This document shows positions 34,801-46,302 of a stretch of 64,000 nt of DNA, in pieces. The translations under genes and the position numbers were made by a program. The notes beneath the pieces are model-generated. The model saw nothing but the letters and a program-made list of their open reading frames with translations. It had not been told where the DNA came from and searched no databases. Source of the stretch: Nymphaea colorata (Eukaryota > Streptophyta > Magnoliopsida > Nymphaeales > Nymphaeaceae); NCBI RefSeq assembly GCF_008831285.2, contig NC_045147.1:10721427-10785426 (forward strand). The letters run 5' to 3'. Numbering within the stretch: the first letter of the stretch is position 1; each line of letters starts with the position of its first letter.

Positions 34801-37800
34801 AGACTTGAATATCCAGTTCAAGATGGAATTGATTTTACTCCTTTCTATATATATGTATGTATCTATGTCCACCTTAGGATTTGTAGATCCTAGAGAGGAA
34901 GGAGACTTGAAAATTCAGTCTCAAAATGAAATATTTATGTACACATACACACTTGCGCACACACCCCTCTGCTGAATAGGGCTATAAGAGTGTGTTCCAC
35001 ATCCTGGTTAACATATGCTACTGTCAAAAGTTTTCAGTTGTGATCTTCTCTTTACTCTTGCAAATGTTGATATATTGCACAGGATACATGGTGAAATCTC
35101 TCTCTAGTTATTTTCTTCATCATATCTATAATGGTCTTTCACTTAAAATCATGGTAACAAATATTATTCTTGGTTTTGTCTCAGCAGGGTTTTCTCTTGT
35201 ATTTTTTTCTGGAATTTTTTTTTTTCTCTAGGAAATCTGGGGAATTCAAAAAATTTAGAAGATAGAAGAGCAATAGAAAAAGATACTAGATTAAGAGTTC
35301 TATGGAATCTCCAGTAATTTTCTTGCTGAAGCATTACTTCAAAATAGTTTTTAGAATGAACAAAAATGGGTGTAAAATGCATTAAAAATATTTTTTAATT
35401 AACAAAAAGGGAAATATTATGGTATTATTGCGATAAGTATCATCAGAACTTGATTTTGAAGATATGTTCAGATTATCATTGCCTTTTTATCATTTTATTG
35501 TACCTCATTATTGTGTAATACTTTCAAAGATATCGTGATGTTTTCATCCTTTCATTTGATCATTGTTAATCTTATTGGTTGTTAGTATGGGGCACCCGTT
35601 TTACTCTGTCCATCCATTTTCCTTAACTGGTGAAAAATTACTTTCATTGTACTATTATCTGCAAAAGGAACATATCACTTTTATTATCTCTCTTTTTCTC
35701 TCTCATAACACACTCCAACATGCATACACACATCACACATATTCCCACTCTGAAAGTGAAGTTTTTTTTTTCCCACCAAAAGGGCACATTGGCACTAATG
35801 TGACCCAGTGACACTTGATGTATGTGAAAGGTTCTATACAGGGCAACAGTGCAAAATGAGCCTTTCATGTTGTTTGTGGCAATATTCTCCTAGGACAGGA
35901 ACTTTTCCTTTTACCTTTGCTATTTTCATGTATGTATCATTTTCCCCATAAGCCATGCGTGACTGTTGTTTGAAAAATGGAAAAAGGTGTCAAGCCCCGC
36001 CATTGTGACATTCTGTCTTTTGGGAATGGGATTAGTGTGTTTATGATATTAAAAGTGGTCCATGGTTGATTGCCAGACTCGTCTCTTTCATTTGATTTTC
36101 ATGTTCAGCTGTCAATCAGCCTTTACTTGAACTTCTTGTTTTTTCCTTGTCAATATTATCTTTCTCCTTTTATTGCAAGCTAGTGCATTGATCCTACTCA
36201 AATTTGTTAAAGGCAGTGGCTTATTTGATGTGATGCCTGGTCATCTAGTCATGTCTTGAATGATTTTACTTCTGATGTAGTACATCATAGTGATTTTGGC
36301 TTGGCACAGTCATGGAGGGTGACATTTGTGTTAGTCGAGTGATTATTTCATGTCCTTTATGGATGTTTGATGACTTGGTTGAAGTGAACTAGGTCTTTTC
36401 ATCCCTTTGCCCTCTTTCTGGCCTACCACCAATTTCTTTTTATATATCTTAATAATGTTTGCTTTTCAATCTCACTTTCAGGGATGGAGAATAGTTTCAC
36501 CATATTTTCTGTCGCTTCTGGAGTCAGCAATATTTCCTGCTTTGGTGATGAATAACAAGGTTGGTTATTTGGTTTGCTTTTTTTTTCCCCCCTACTGAGA
36601 GGATCTTCTTGCCTTCTTACTGGTCAGTTTGGTAAAGAAGCTTTAGTCTGTTTCTGATTGGCTTTTAAATTTAGTCATTCCTCTCCCTTTTCTCCAAGTT
36701 CTGCAATATGTAGTTAGTCAGTATGGTTGGCAAATGGCAACACTATTATTTTTCTTTGAGGCTTTAGTTCTAGATTCTTGTACTGCACAAAAAATATCAA
36801 AATTATATATTAACATTTTAAAACAGAACTGCATGATGTATGTTGTTACTTGTTACTGAATTTTGTTACATGTATAGCTAATTTAATCTCTTGTAAAGGA
36901 TGTATCCGAGTGGGAGGAGGATCCAGAAGAGTATATAAGAAAGAATCTTCCATCAGAACTTGTATGTGATATTGCTTTCCAGTAATTTTCACTCCCCTGT
37001 TCTCTTCATGCTGTTGCCGTATCTGTTAGCTGTTTCATACATACTGTTTTTAGGGCGAATGTTCTGGATGGAGGGAAGAGCTTTTTACTGCAAGAAAAAG
37101 TGCAATAAATTTACTGGGTGTTATGGCAAAGTCAAAGGTGCTATTTCATTGTCTTTTGATATGTCTATTTTTATCACAATCTGCTCTCCCAGATTCAGGT
37201 AAGGAAAGAAGAAGCCTGATACATATATAAATGTGTCACCTTATGAATCTGCAGGGCCCCCCTCTGTCAAACACGCGCAATGCAAGTCCCGCAATTTCTG
37301 GAAAGCGTAAAAAAGGTGCCAAGCATATTAAAGGAAAGGAAGGTTTTTGCTTGATTGGGGATTCACTGGTAATGCCATTTTTGTCAAAGTATTCCATTCC
37401 CTTAGATGCCATGACCGCTTCAACGGGCATTAGTGAGTGAGTATTAATGGAGTTACATGTTCTAGAAAATAGACTTTATGGAAGCTGACCTGCTTTCTTT
37501 GTTTATCTATTACAAACACTTTTTAAACACGAACTGCAGGTATTATGGTGTTCTGATGGCATATGGAGGTCTTCAAGATGTGCGTTGTCTTGTATAACCC
37601 CCACTGCTGATCTTCGTTGGTTACTATTTTTAACGTTATCTGGTCCATTGGTTTCTTTTTCTTTGGTTTGCAGTTTCTGAAAGAGAAAAATCCAGACTAC
37701 ACAGGAAAATTGGTTCAAAATAATGTGATGCCACTATATTCATCTGCATCTTGTTCACCTTATTTGCTTGCTACTGCAAATTGGCTTCTTGGAGAACTTG

Positions 37801-40800
37801 CATCCTACTTACCTCAGGTGAGTTGACTTTTTATGAACTGTGCAATAGGAGAACCTCTGGGTGTTCTTTCCTTCTTTTTTTTTTTTTGGTGGCAGGTGGT
37901 AAAACCCATCTCCTTTCTTCTTGTGAAATAGCGAGTGTTTGTGAAAAAAAAAGTGGTATGGGAGAAAAATCAAGATAAATTAAGAAGGATTTGTGTGACG
38001 GCAGGAAATAGAGAAGAAAAGTTTTGTATGCTGTTTATGCCAGCATTTCATCCTTTTCTTTCTGCACCATCCAGGTTAAGTTTGTTCAGCCCTTGTTCTT
38101 GTTAGAATCATCATTTCCTCAATAGCTTGATCTATAAGCAAAGACTTAATCAATAATCCAACCAAAGAATGATTTAGTGACTTTGATTGATGAAGTTTTA
38201 TCATATAAGCTTATGAAATTGTGCCATGTTAAAGTGTGTGTATATTATTAATTAGGGTATTTGTATTTAAGTTATGCTGTAGGATAAGTGAAAAAGGTAA
38301 AGATAATAATGAGGGATCTGTTTGAGGGCGGAAAAAGCAGAAGAAAAGCAGCTAATGCAGTTTATATCAGCGTGTAATACTTTCTTTCTGCACCTATCAA
38401 GATGAAGTTTCTCAGTATTTGTCCTTGTTAAGATTATTAATTCCTTGACAGATACATAAAGGTTTAATGAACAATCCAATTAAGGAATGAGTTAATGACT
38501 TGGATTGATCAATACTTTTATCATATGAGCAAGATGAATGCTGTGTTGAAATTTTATTATATTATTAATTATAAAGTGATATTAAACAGCAGATCCTTGT
38601 TTCGAGGAATTGTCACTTCTGTGGCTTATGTCTTGTATTAATGAGTTCGGCAGTATTGTTTTAAGTTGACACACTAAGAAAACATTGTGGTTGCTTATCA
38701 AATTATTTTAAGCAGGTGGCAATATATGTTTGCTTATTTTGGTCAAATGCCTATGTTCGCATGTGCTTGCAACTTGATTACACAAATTGTGAAGTTAATG
38801 AAATGTGGGAAAACATTTATTTGTGGATCTTTTTTTTATGCTTCCTGCCTTTGTTGCTTTGTTCAGCAAATGAATGCAGATATATATAATGTGCTTCTCA
38901 AGGCGATGGTGATGCCTGATGAAGATGATATAAATTGCTATCCAGTCCGTACGTCTGCTGCTGCTGCTATTGGAGAATTACTTGAGGTATTGCTGGTCTC
39001 ATTTCCATCTTCCTGTTTACTTACATTTATTTTTGATTTTACATCTTTTAGGTTCTTGCTTGCAGAATGATTATGAGCCACCTGAATGGTTGCCGCTTCT
39101 GAAAATATTGGTTGGCGGGGTGAATGAAGATGATGAAAACATAGCCTCTCTTATGTTCCATCTTTTGATGACTGTAGTGACTTTAGGCGATGATAAGATT
39201 ACATGTCATATACCTATGCTAGTGTCAGCAATATCTGATGCTATTCCAAAGCACGTGCCACCTAGTCCAGAACCATGGCCACAGGTACCTTTCTGTAATG
39301 TTTATTGTTTATTATCGGTTCCTCTCATACAAGTACCCTAAGTTATATCTGACTTTTTTCCTCTTAAAAATTTGCTCTTGGATTTCAAATGGTTGAATTT
39401 CATATGAAACTAATGAGCTTACTTTCTGTTTGTCCAAGAATATTTGATAAATCTCCATTTCTTCAGAAAAAAAATTATAGTGCTGTGGTTTTTCCATCTG
39501 AGCATTGCTTTTTATGACAACTTGGAACTTTGTGCAGGTTGTTGAACCAGCATTTGCTGCTTTAGCAGCAACTAGTCGTACTTGGGTTGATTCAGTTCCT
39601 GAAGAGGAAGATTCAAATGAAACTGCCCATGATTGGAAGACTGGTACAGCTACCGTGGTTGGAGCGTTGGCTTGTTTACTACAAAAAGTTTGGCTGTCAC
39701 CTGTACAAGCATCTGTGAGTTTCTTTGCAATGCATTCTTGATTCAACCAGATACTATGCTGCTAATTGCAGTCAAAGTTAAGCTGATGTTGAGAACTATG
39801 CCCTAAGTAATAGATTCCAAAGAAACAATAACTGATTTGACCATGAAAGTCTCTGGTTATTCTTGTTACCAAAACCCCAGTACAATTTGAGTCGTTTCTT
39901 GCATATAACTAGCTTTATGTTGCTTGAGAAGATATTTTGACGAGTCGATGGCATTATATCAGTCTTGTAGCTGTGAAAAGAGGGAACCAAACTAGCAAAG
40001 GTCCATATCAATTGTCAATACAAGGTCTTATGAACATTTTAAGGAAATCAGGATGTGTGGTAAACCGGATTTGGATTTCCAATGGTATTTGATGTATGGG
40101 ATAGTCTCTTTGCAATTCTTCTCGGGAACTGATGAAGTGATGGTTGGAAAAGACCCTCATGAACTCTTGCGATAGCATTGTTCAAGCAGGCAGTCAGAGG
40201 GTCTTTGAAGCCATGTCTACATCCTTCTTTAAGGATGACCTTCAGGCTATAGGTCCATGTCCGAGGCAGCGGATGGATAAAGCCCATCGTTCACAGAACT
40301 AGGAGACTGTATAGGGATGTACTATTTATTATTGAAAGTTATAAACTAATAATTCAGGAATTAAGACTGCAAATTTTGATTTTGCATTTGAAAACTATTT
40401 GGGATTTTCTTTTTCTTGATCTGTCCATTTCATGTTGCTTTCAGAACAGAGAGATTGACATTTCCCTTCCACCATCGTCATGCTTAGATGCAGTTTCTTC
40501 AATACTTGGCACTCTGATGAAGCTTATTATAGACAAGTCTCAGTTATTTCATTTGAGAATTGAAGAGCTGCTAGTGATATGGTCACAGCTGATAGCAGAG
40601 TGGGACGCTTGGGAGGAAATGGAGGATATGGCTGTCTTTGCTGCTATTGAGGAAGTCATTGTCATTGTTAAGAAGTATGAGTTGAAATCATTTTTGGTGA
40701 GAATGCCTCCACCTCCACCTTCACCACCTGTTCCTCCATGTTCTATAATAGAAGGCATTGGAGCTTTCCTTGCTAACGCCATTTCAGCATATCCATCTGC

Positions 40801-43800
40801 GACATGGAGAGCATGCTCCTGTGCACATATGTTGCTGCACTTGCCAAGCTTATCACTCCAAATTGAAGATGTGAAAAAAGCACTTATTTTCAGCTTTACC
40901 CATGCATCTTTTTCACATTTCAAGGGCATTCAGCATAAACCCTTTGCTTTGTGGAAACCTCTTTTGCTACTTATTGGGGCATGTTATATATCTGATCCTG
41001 ATTATGTTGAGAGAATATTGGAAAAGGATGTGGAAAATGGATGTATGATTTGGGCATCAGGGATGGCATGTATCTCTTCCAGGTCATTTGAACCAAGTCT
41101 GTCATCTAGGTCTGAGATCAAGTTAGCTGGTGAGCTTCCTGAACTTTTCTGGGTTTTGGGTGTCCAAATTAGGGTTGATATGCAAAATTTTTTCTTTGAT
41201 GATGCTCCTTTCCTTCCGCTCTTTTTTTCTAGACTTCTTGTCCAACTCCATCTTGCAAGTGCATGATCCTTCTTATCAGCACCCTTAACTGCAACTTACG
41301 ATGTTTGATCACTGCTGTTGGCTTTAATCGATAGACCAAAAAAGTTTGGTTGCATTTCAGTTGCTACCCAGTTGACAGCTTGCTCCAGATTGTCATCAAA
41401 ATTTACCGGTAACAAAATTTTCTGGCTCTTGAAACATCAACTATGTAAATATTAATTTTCATTAACTGGAAACAGTATTAAAATAGGTTAATTTAATTTA
41501 TGAAAAAATCCAGGATTTAAGATTGGCATTAAATTTACTATGATTCACAAATCTAATACAAGAAAATGCTATTCTGGCTGTACAAGCTATAACTACTTAG
41601 TTTTATTATTATAAAACTGATTAAGATGCTTAAAACTATAGTTGGTTACCTGATAAGCTAAAACACAAAATTATGTTAGAAAATGTATTCGAAGTTCCAA
41701 ACTATAAAACTGTAGCTAACTACTGGAGTGTTTGAATCTTATCCGTTTGCTGCTTCATATCCTTTCCTTTTCTCAGCCTTTAAGCTAATTAATAGAGGTG
41801 GGTGATTTGGCCTGTTGGCCTAGGTGATTTTCTAAAATTTGAGCATTCAGGTAATTGCTATATGTTTAAAATCACATGGTGTTCTCAGTTATTTGCTTCT
41901 ACCTAAAATGTTCCATTTATTGCAAAGATATGACAACTAAATGTAAATAAAGAATTCGTAGTGGTTTTAGTTTGACTCTTTATTGCCTTAAGATATTACA
42001 TATAAGTAAACCCCCACAAAAATGATTAACGATCTAAATTCTTAAAGAATAAAAAAACAAAGGTCTTATAAATTTTGGGAATTGTGACTCTCCAGAAAAT
42101 TGCATTTTTTAAAAAATTTAAGTGTGCATTTCAAAATTTCTCTTAGATATAGTTTTAATTTGTTTCCTCAGTTTAACCGTTTGTTTTTCTATAGGATTGC
42201 TTTTGTTTGGGTGTATGTGACTGTGCTTTGATAAATGTGTGCATTAGTTTGACCTCTCAGAAAAAACACCAATTTATTTGTACAGTCAAAGCACATATAG
42301 TTTGGTATAACTGAAGTGATATATTCCATAACAATTTCTATCTGCCTTTCTGTGTATCGCTGATGAAATAAGGCGGTTTTCTTTTCTGTCAGTATGCATT
42401 AGAAAACCCCTTAGCTCCCTGCTCTTCTTTGCATGCTCTTTCAGTCTTCTGCAATTTCTGTTTTAAAGTTTTGAGGCTTTTAGTTTGTACCTCTCAAGTT
42501 TTAGCAGTACGTGAAAATGAAAATGGATGAAAGGTTTTGTGGGTGCGGGAAGCTATGTCAGCATAGAAGCCAAAGGCCATAAGAATGCAATCTTCTATAT
42601 TTGCTGACATTTACATGTTGACTTTATGTGCAGGTTTGACCTTGATGCAATTTCTTGAGAGACGGATGTCCTCATCAGAACAAGATGCTGGGATTGTAGG
42701 AAAATGCTTTGCATCTCTGACAGAAACCCTTATTTATTTAAAAGAAGTTGAGGATAATAATGGTGAAAGTGACATTGGTATGGATGATGTGACTGAGGAA
42801 GATGAAGAAACTGACACAGATGAGGTTTTACAAGTCACTACGTCAAGATTTGTGATTGCATAATGTTGTCTCTGTTAAATTCTTAATATTTCCCAGGGCC
42901 TTACGTTGTTTCACTTTTTTCTTAGGATTCTAATGATGGTGATGAAGAAACAGAGGAAGAGTTCTTGGAGAGATATGAACAAGCAACTTCAGGAAATGTT
43001 GATGTAACTACCATAGACGAGGGTGATGTGGAAGATCAAACCCAAGAAATCGAGTTGGGTGAGTGATATATGGTATTTTATGTTCCAGTGGAAATATGTT
43101 ATTTTATGTTGCTTCTACGGTGCTACTCATTACCATCCTAGCTTGGTGCCTTTTTCTTCACGTCACCAATCTCTGTGCTGTCTGGGAAATTCAGACATTA
43201 CTAACAGTCTCACCAGCTGAAAGTAATAGGTAAAGCTGGCTCGTTGACTTTTCCAAAGCTAAAATAATAAGATTCTTACATTATGAGTTCTATGATATTG
43301 TATGTGCAGTCTATGCAAGTCAAGCTCGGTGTTTGTTCATATTAGGCTTCCAAGCCTGTTTCATGAGTTCCATAATTCTTTCTAGCTGGACATAATATGG
43401 GCCTGAAGCAGCTTCTCTTGATACATGCTCCATCTAGGAAGTATTCTGTGCCTTGGTACTCTTTATCATATTTGCTTTGACAAGGCAGGAGAGGGTGGTG
43501 ACTTTTTCTTTGAGATGGTTACTCTCTTCCTGGAAGTCTGGAACTGCATTTGACAGCTGAAATCAACTGAACTTTTTTTCCTTTGTAAATCTCTTGTAGG
43601 TTTCTTTCTAGTGCAAGTTCTCCAGTATCCTCTGGGAACTCAAAATAGTGGATAGACACATGCATACATGCATAATAATGTCACATTAATCTAAAAAAGT
43701 AATCATATTTTCAGTGGTAAATGCCGGAGATGGAAAAAGAAACATTGTGCATGCCCCTTTTTTTTAGAACTTGGCTTCTGTTTGCAGTCCTTTTTCCTTT

Positions 43801-44492
43801 TTCTTTGAAAGGGTTTGTTCTTTTTGGTTCAGTTTCTGGTCCCTGAAAGGTTGGTTTCAAGATTTATGAATCTTGAGTTGCTGGAGTCTTTGCTCTTCTA
43901 GGAATCCTTGGTTCTTAGGAACATCCTATATATTGTGGAATGGTCTTTCCTCGTGTAATAGTCTAGAAAGCAGTTGGTTGTGACAAGTTTCTTTGTGTGC
44001 TTGAGGAATTTCAATTTTCAGAGAGCCATGTCTGCATAGAGAATGATCTTTTTGGGGCATTTCCTGGTAGTATATTGTCTAGCTGTCCAAACTTTGTAGA
44101 GGAATCGTGATCTACATCCGCTATGATTGACCTTGAGAATTATATTTCGTCATGTAATGGCTCTGGAAACAAGTCTGCTTTGAGAAGTTTCTTTACCTTT
44201 TTTGAGTGAAGAATTTTACAACTCATGTAGGTATATGGAATATGAAGTTTCCTTTGCACGTCTTGCTACTGTTAATCTCGCTATATCTAATATTTTTTGT
44301 GATCGTGATGTACTCCCGCTATGATGCACTGCAGGTGACTTGGACAAAATTGATCAGCAACAGCTTGTAATATCCTTTATCCAAAGACATCATCACGCCC
44401 TTTTAGATGCTAAGTTCCTTAATCCCGAGCTGGCATCTAGATTCATCAGCAGCTTTCCCGATGCTGCAGCATTCTTAAATGCTGCTTGTTGA
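25853..44492 (+). CDS. Importin-beta-like ARM-repeat protein (At3g17340 type), 21 exons
   Basis: My exon model: 25853-25997, 26286-26464, 27004-27174, 27336-27446, 27541-27618, 29206-29399, 29470-29530, 34526-34600, 36482-36559, 36899-36961, 37054-37137, 37255-37436, 37540-37579, 37674-37817, 38867-38986, 39066-39284, 39538-39714, 40445-41129, 42634-42824, 42926-43058, 44335-44492. All introns are GT-AG. The sum is 3288 nt, or 1095 residues. It begins METLVPQVSHHLNDTLSPDE, an importin-beta N-terminal repeat, then AAATYLKNFISK, ENSWPELVPDLRSAIQ and LNPELARESVPQQL. Mid-protein words include EYYGVLMAYGGLQD and NDYEPPEWLPLLKILVGGV. Exons 19-20 encode an acidic stretch (TEEDEETDTDE, DEETEEEF) like the acidic loop of importin-7/8/9 relatives. 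The end is short and ordinary (FPDAAAFLNAAC). Such proteins bind Ran-GTP and carry cargo through nuclear pores; the cargo is unknown. Intron 7 holds a hAT element. The 3' third was duplicated to 14-17 kb. Confidence 0.93.
30180..32834 (-). pseudogene. hAT-family transposase, interrupted and frameshifted
   Basis: It starts at 32834 with MADKGKEMMPTASGNAESSS and a BED zinc finger: WRYVKK, CKFC and an H-x(4)-H word in CKAHLLHISG. A frameshift near 32470 follows, then AEMDRRIGRFFFASSLPFNV and SPYWKDVVTG, where the inner element interrupts. Beyond it come LANCSLSGYVPPSSEK, the DUF659-type catalytic core (GVSIVSDGWTDIQRRPLINF, IITDNAPVCQRAG, WTPCVAHSINLALK), and NPKYYGQTWLAGG. The C-terminal hAT dimerisation region has SSCCERNWSTYSQIHN and KLTSKRAEDLFYVHSNLRLL, separated by another frame change near 30290. 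Removing the inner element would join VVTG to LANC in frame. The other frame changes remain, so this is a dead gene. Confidence 0.85.
31629..32327. mobile_element. Non-autonomous hAT-like element nested in the transposase gene
   Basis: Termini CATTGTCACAAAA (31629) and its inverse TTTTGTGACAATG (ending 32327) are perfect over 13 bp. Flanks CCTGTAAG (31621-31628) and CCTGTAAC (32328-32335) form an 8-bp target duplication with one mismatch. The 699-bp interior has no gene. It contains ACGCG-rich subterminal words and a 79-bp tandem duplication (near 31808 and 31887, unit containing ACTTGGACGCTCCTTTTAAT). It splits the transposase codons for VVTG and LANC. Confidence 0.88.
33476..33572. repeat. 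GCCGTC/GCCGCT simple repeat
   Basis: Degenerate GCCGTC and GCCGCT hexamers repeat over about 95 bp inside the hAT element, upstream of its transposase start. They were probably part of the element's 5' leader region. Confidence 0.8.
37985..38585. repeat. Diverged tandem duplication of about 320 bp in importin intron 14
   Basis: Two units (about 37985-38265 and 38310-38585) share AGAAGAAAAG, TTTCTTTCTGCACC, CTTGTTA-GA-T-AT-A-TTCCT, GATTGAT-AA, TTTTATCATAT and TATTATTAATTA in the same order. They are old and partly degenerated, and neither has coding content. Confidence 0.75.
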
Positions 44493-46302
44493 GAATTTCT
44501 TATTTTGTGAAACGGTCTCTGTAAATTTTCATTTATTTGTATGTCTGCTGTACTTGTATTCGCCGTTATCTTCAAGACTTGACTTTTGCCGGGCGTTTTC
44601 TGCATCATGCAAGTTTAGCTTCAAAAACCTTTTGTTTGCCGAGATTTACATCTATACTTTCTGGTTGTCGACGACAAGAAGGCATACTTGCAGAGATTTG
44701 AGGTGGGCTTGGATGCTTGGAGGTGATTGAAGAGGCATTTGTTTCAACGTAGTTTGTATGGTGATAAGTTAAAAAAATTACTGATAAAGGACGCGTGTTT
44801 CTAGTGTCTGACTGAAAGGATAAGCCGGGGCAAAATTTTCCCCATGGTCAACAAGACATGACTATATATTCATAGACTAACGTTTAATAAACCTAATTTC
44901 ATTATTGAAAATTTATGAAAGGTAAATTATGTGGTTCAGGGAAAATTTTATTCGGAGTTACTTTCCGCCGGCCTTAAAAATGAGATTTATGCTTCAAAAT
45001 TTTAACGTACTCCGTGTTTTCTTTCCAATTTTCAAATGCTCTTAGCTTTCCCGCTTTCTCCCAATTGTCTTGCTCTACCTTTTCGCGCTGAATGTTGCTA
45101 CTTTCTTTTATTTGCAAGACCCAATTTGAATTGGCAAGTTCCAAAGCTATTTGAATTACGACAAATTTGTTTTTCTTATTTATTTAATGCCCAGAAATTA
45201 AGTCTTCAAATTTTAATATCCAGGTGACGGTTTCCCTTCCGATGCAATAAAAAAAAACGTTTTGCCAATCCTTGCATAAATAAGCGCCTGGGTGTATGTA
45301 GTGTTTATAAGCGCCTGGGTGTATGTAGTGCTCCCGCGCATGATAGAAATCTTCCTTTCTGCGTCCACTACAACATGAACAAATTCAACCAACTCTTATG
45401 CGCGAACACGTTCGACCATTTTTTAGGCTTCCGGAGGTTACAGTTATGAGTAGATGTTTGAATTTAGTGGGTGGTCTCGAGAAAGAAGGATCACTTTACA
45501 ATTTCATGCTTATGTCATGGTTCTGTTTTGCTTGGATAAGCGTCCTAAACAGTCAATCATGGTTAAAGTAATAAATGGATTTACACCATAAGCACACCAA
45601 CCATATAGATATAGGTAGATTCATTAATCACTGTTACGCATATATTTGAAAAAAAATGAAAAATTACTGACATGTACTCATTTTTTGGACTCGAGACTTG
45701 GATTGAAGTGAAGACACAATACCGAAGCTCATTTGCTTCAGCCGAGCCAAATGGGAAGAGAATGCCGAGTCCGAAGAAAAGGTCAAAACTGTTCCGTAGC
45801 TGAATGAAACAAACAAGACGAAAGAATTCCAAGAAATGTGAAGGGGGCAGAGCAATTCAACTTTCTCCTTACCTGACAAGGAGTAGGCTGTCGGACCTAG
45901 TGCAGAGAAAATGGGTTCCCGTCTTAGCTGATGAAACAAATGAGCCTCAAGGTTGTCATGAGTCGGTAGAAGCGCACCAACCAAACTTCTCTCCACTCGA
46001 ACTTTGGTTTCAAATTTTGGAGAAAATTCCATACTACATGCGTTTCAATAACTTCAAACAATTCCTGCCTGTGAATGAATTACCAGGCATGGTGAGCAAA
46101 TGTGCTCATACCTCGGAATTGATCCCAGAGGAACCAAAAGGAATGCAATCAATCAGTATTGCAGATCAATAAACTAGCTAAGCTTTATTAGATCATCGTA
46201 GACAAAATTTGCAAAAGTAAATACCTCTCCATGCCTTACAATTGAGCTTTAATGCGCCAAATAACTCAGCCTTCCAAATTACAGCTTGGAACCGGTAGAA
46301 GG
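44493..46302. other. Intergenic space between tail-to-tail genes
   Basis: 1.8 kb between the importin stop and the TRM13 stop; both 3' UTRs must lie here. A minus-strand frame at 45664-46032 and a plus-strand frame at 45804-46172 (both 122 codons) overlap and show no family I recognise. Confidence 0.5.
45281..45334. repeat. 27-bp tandem repeat, two copies
   Basis: TAAGCGCCTGGGTGTATGTA plus a short tail occurs twice in a row with a 27-bp period. Confidence 0.85.
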
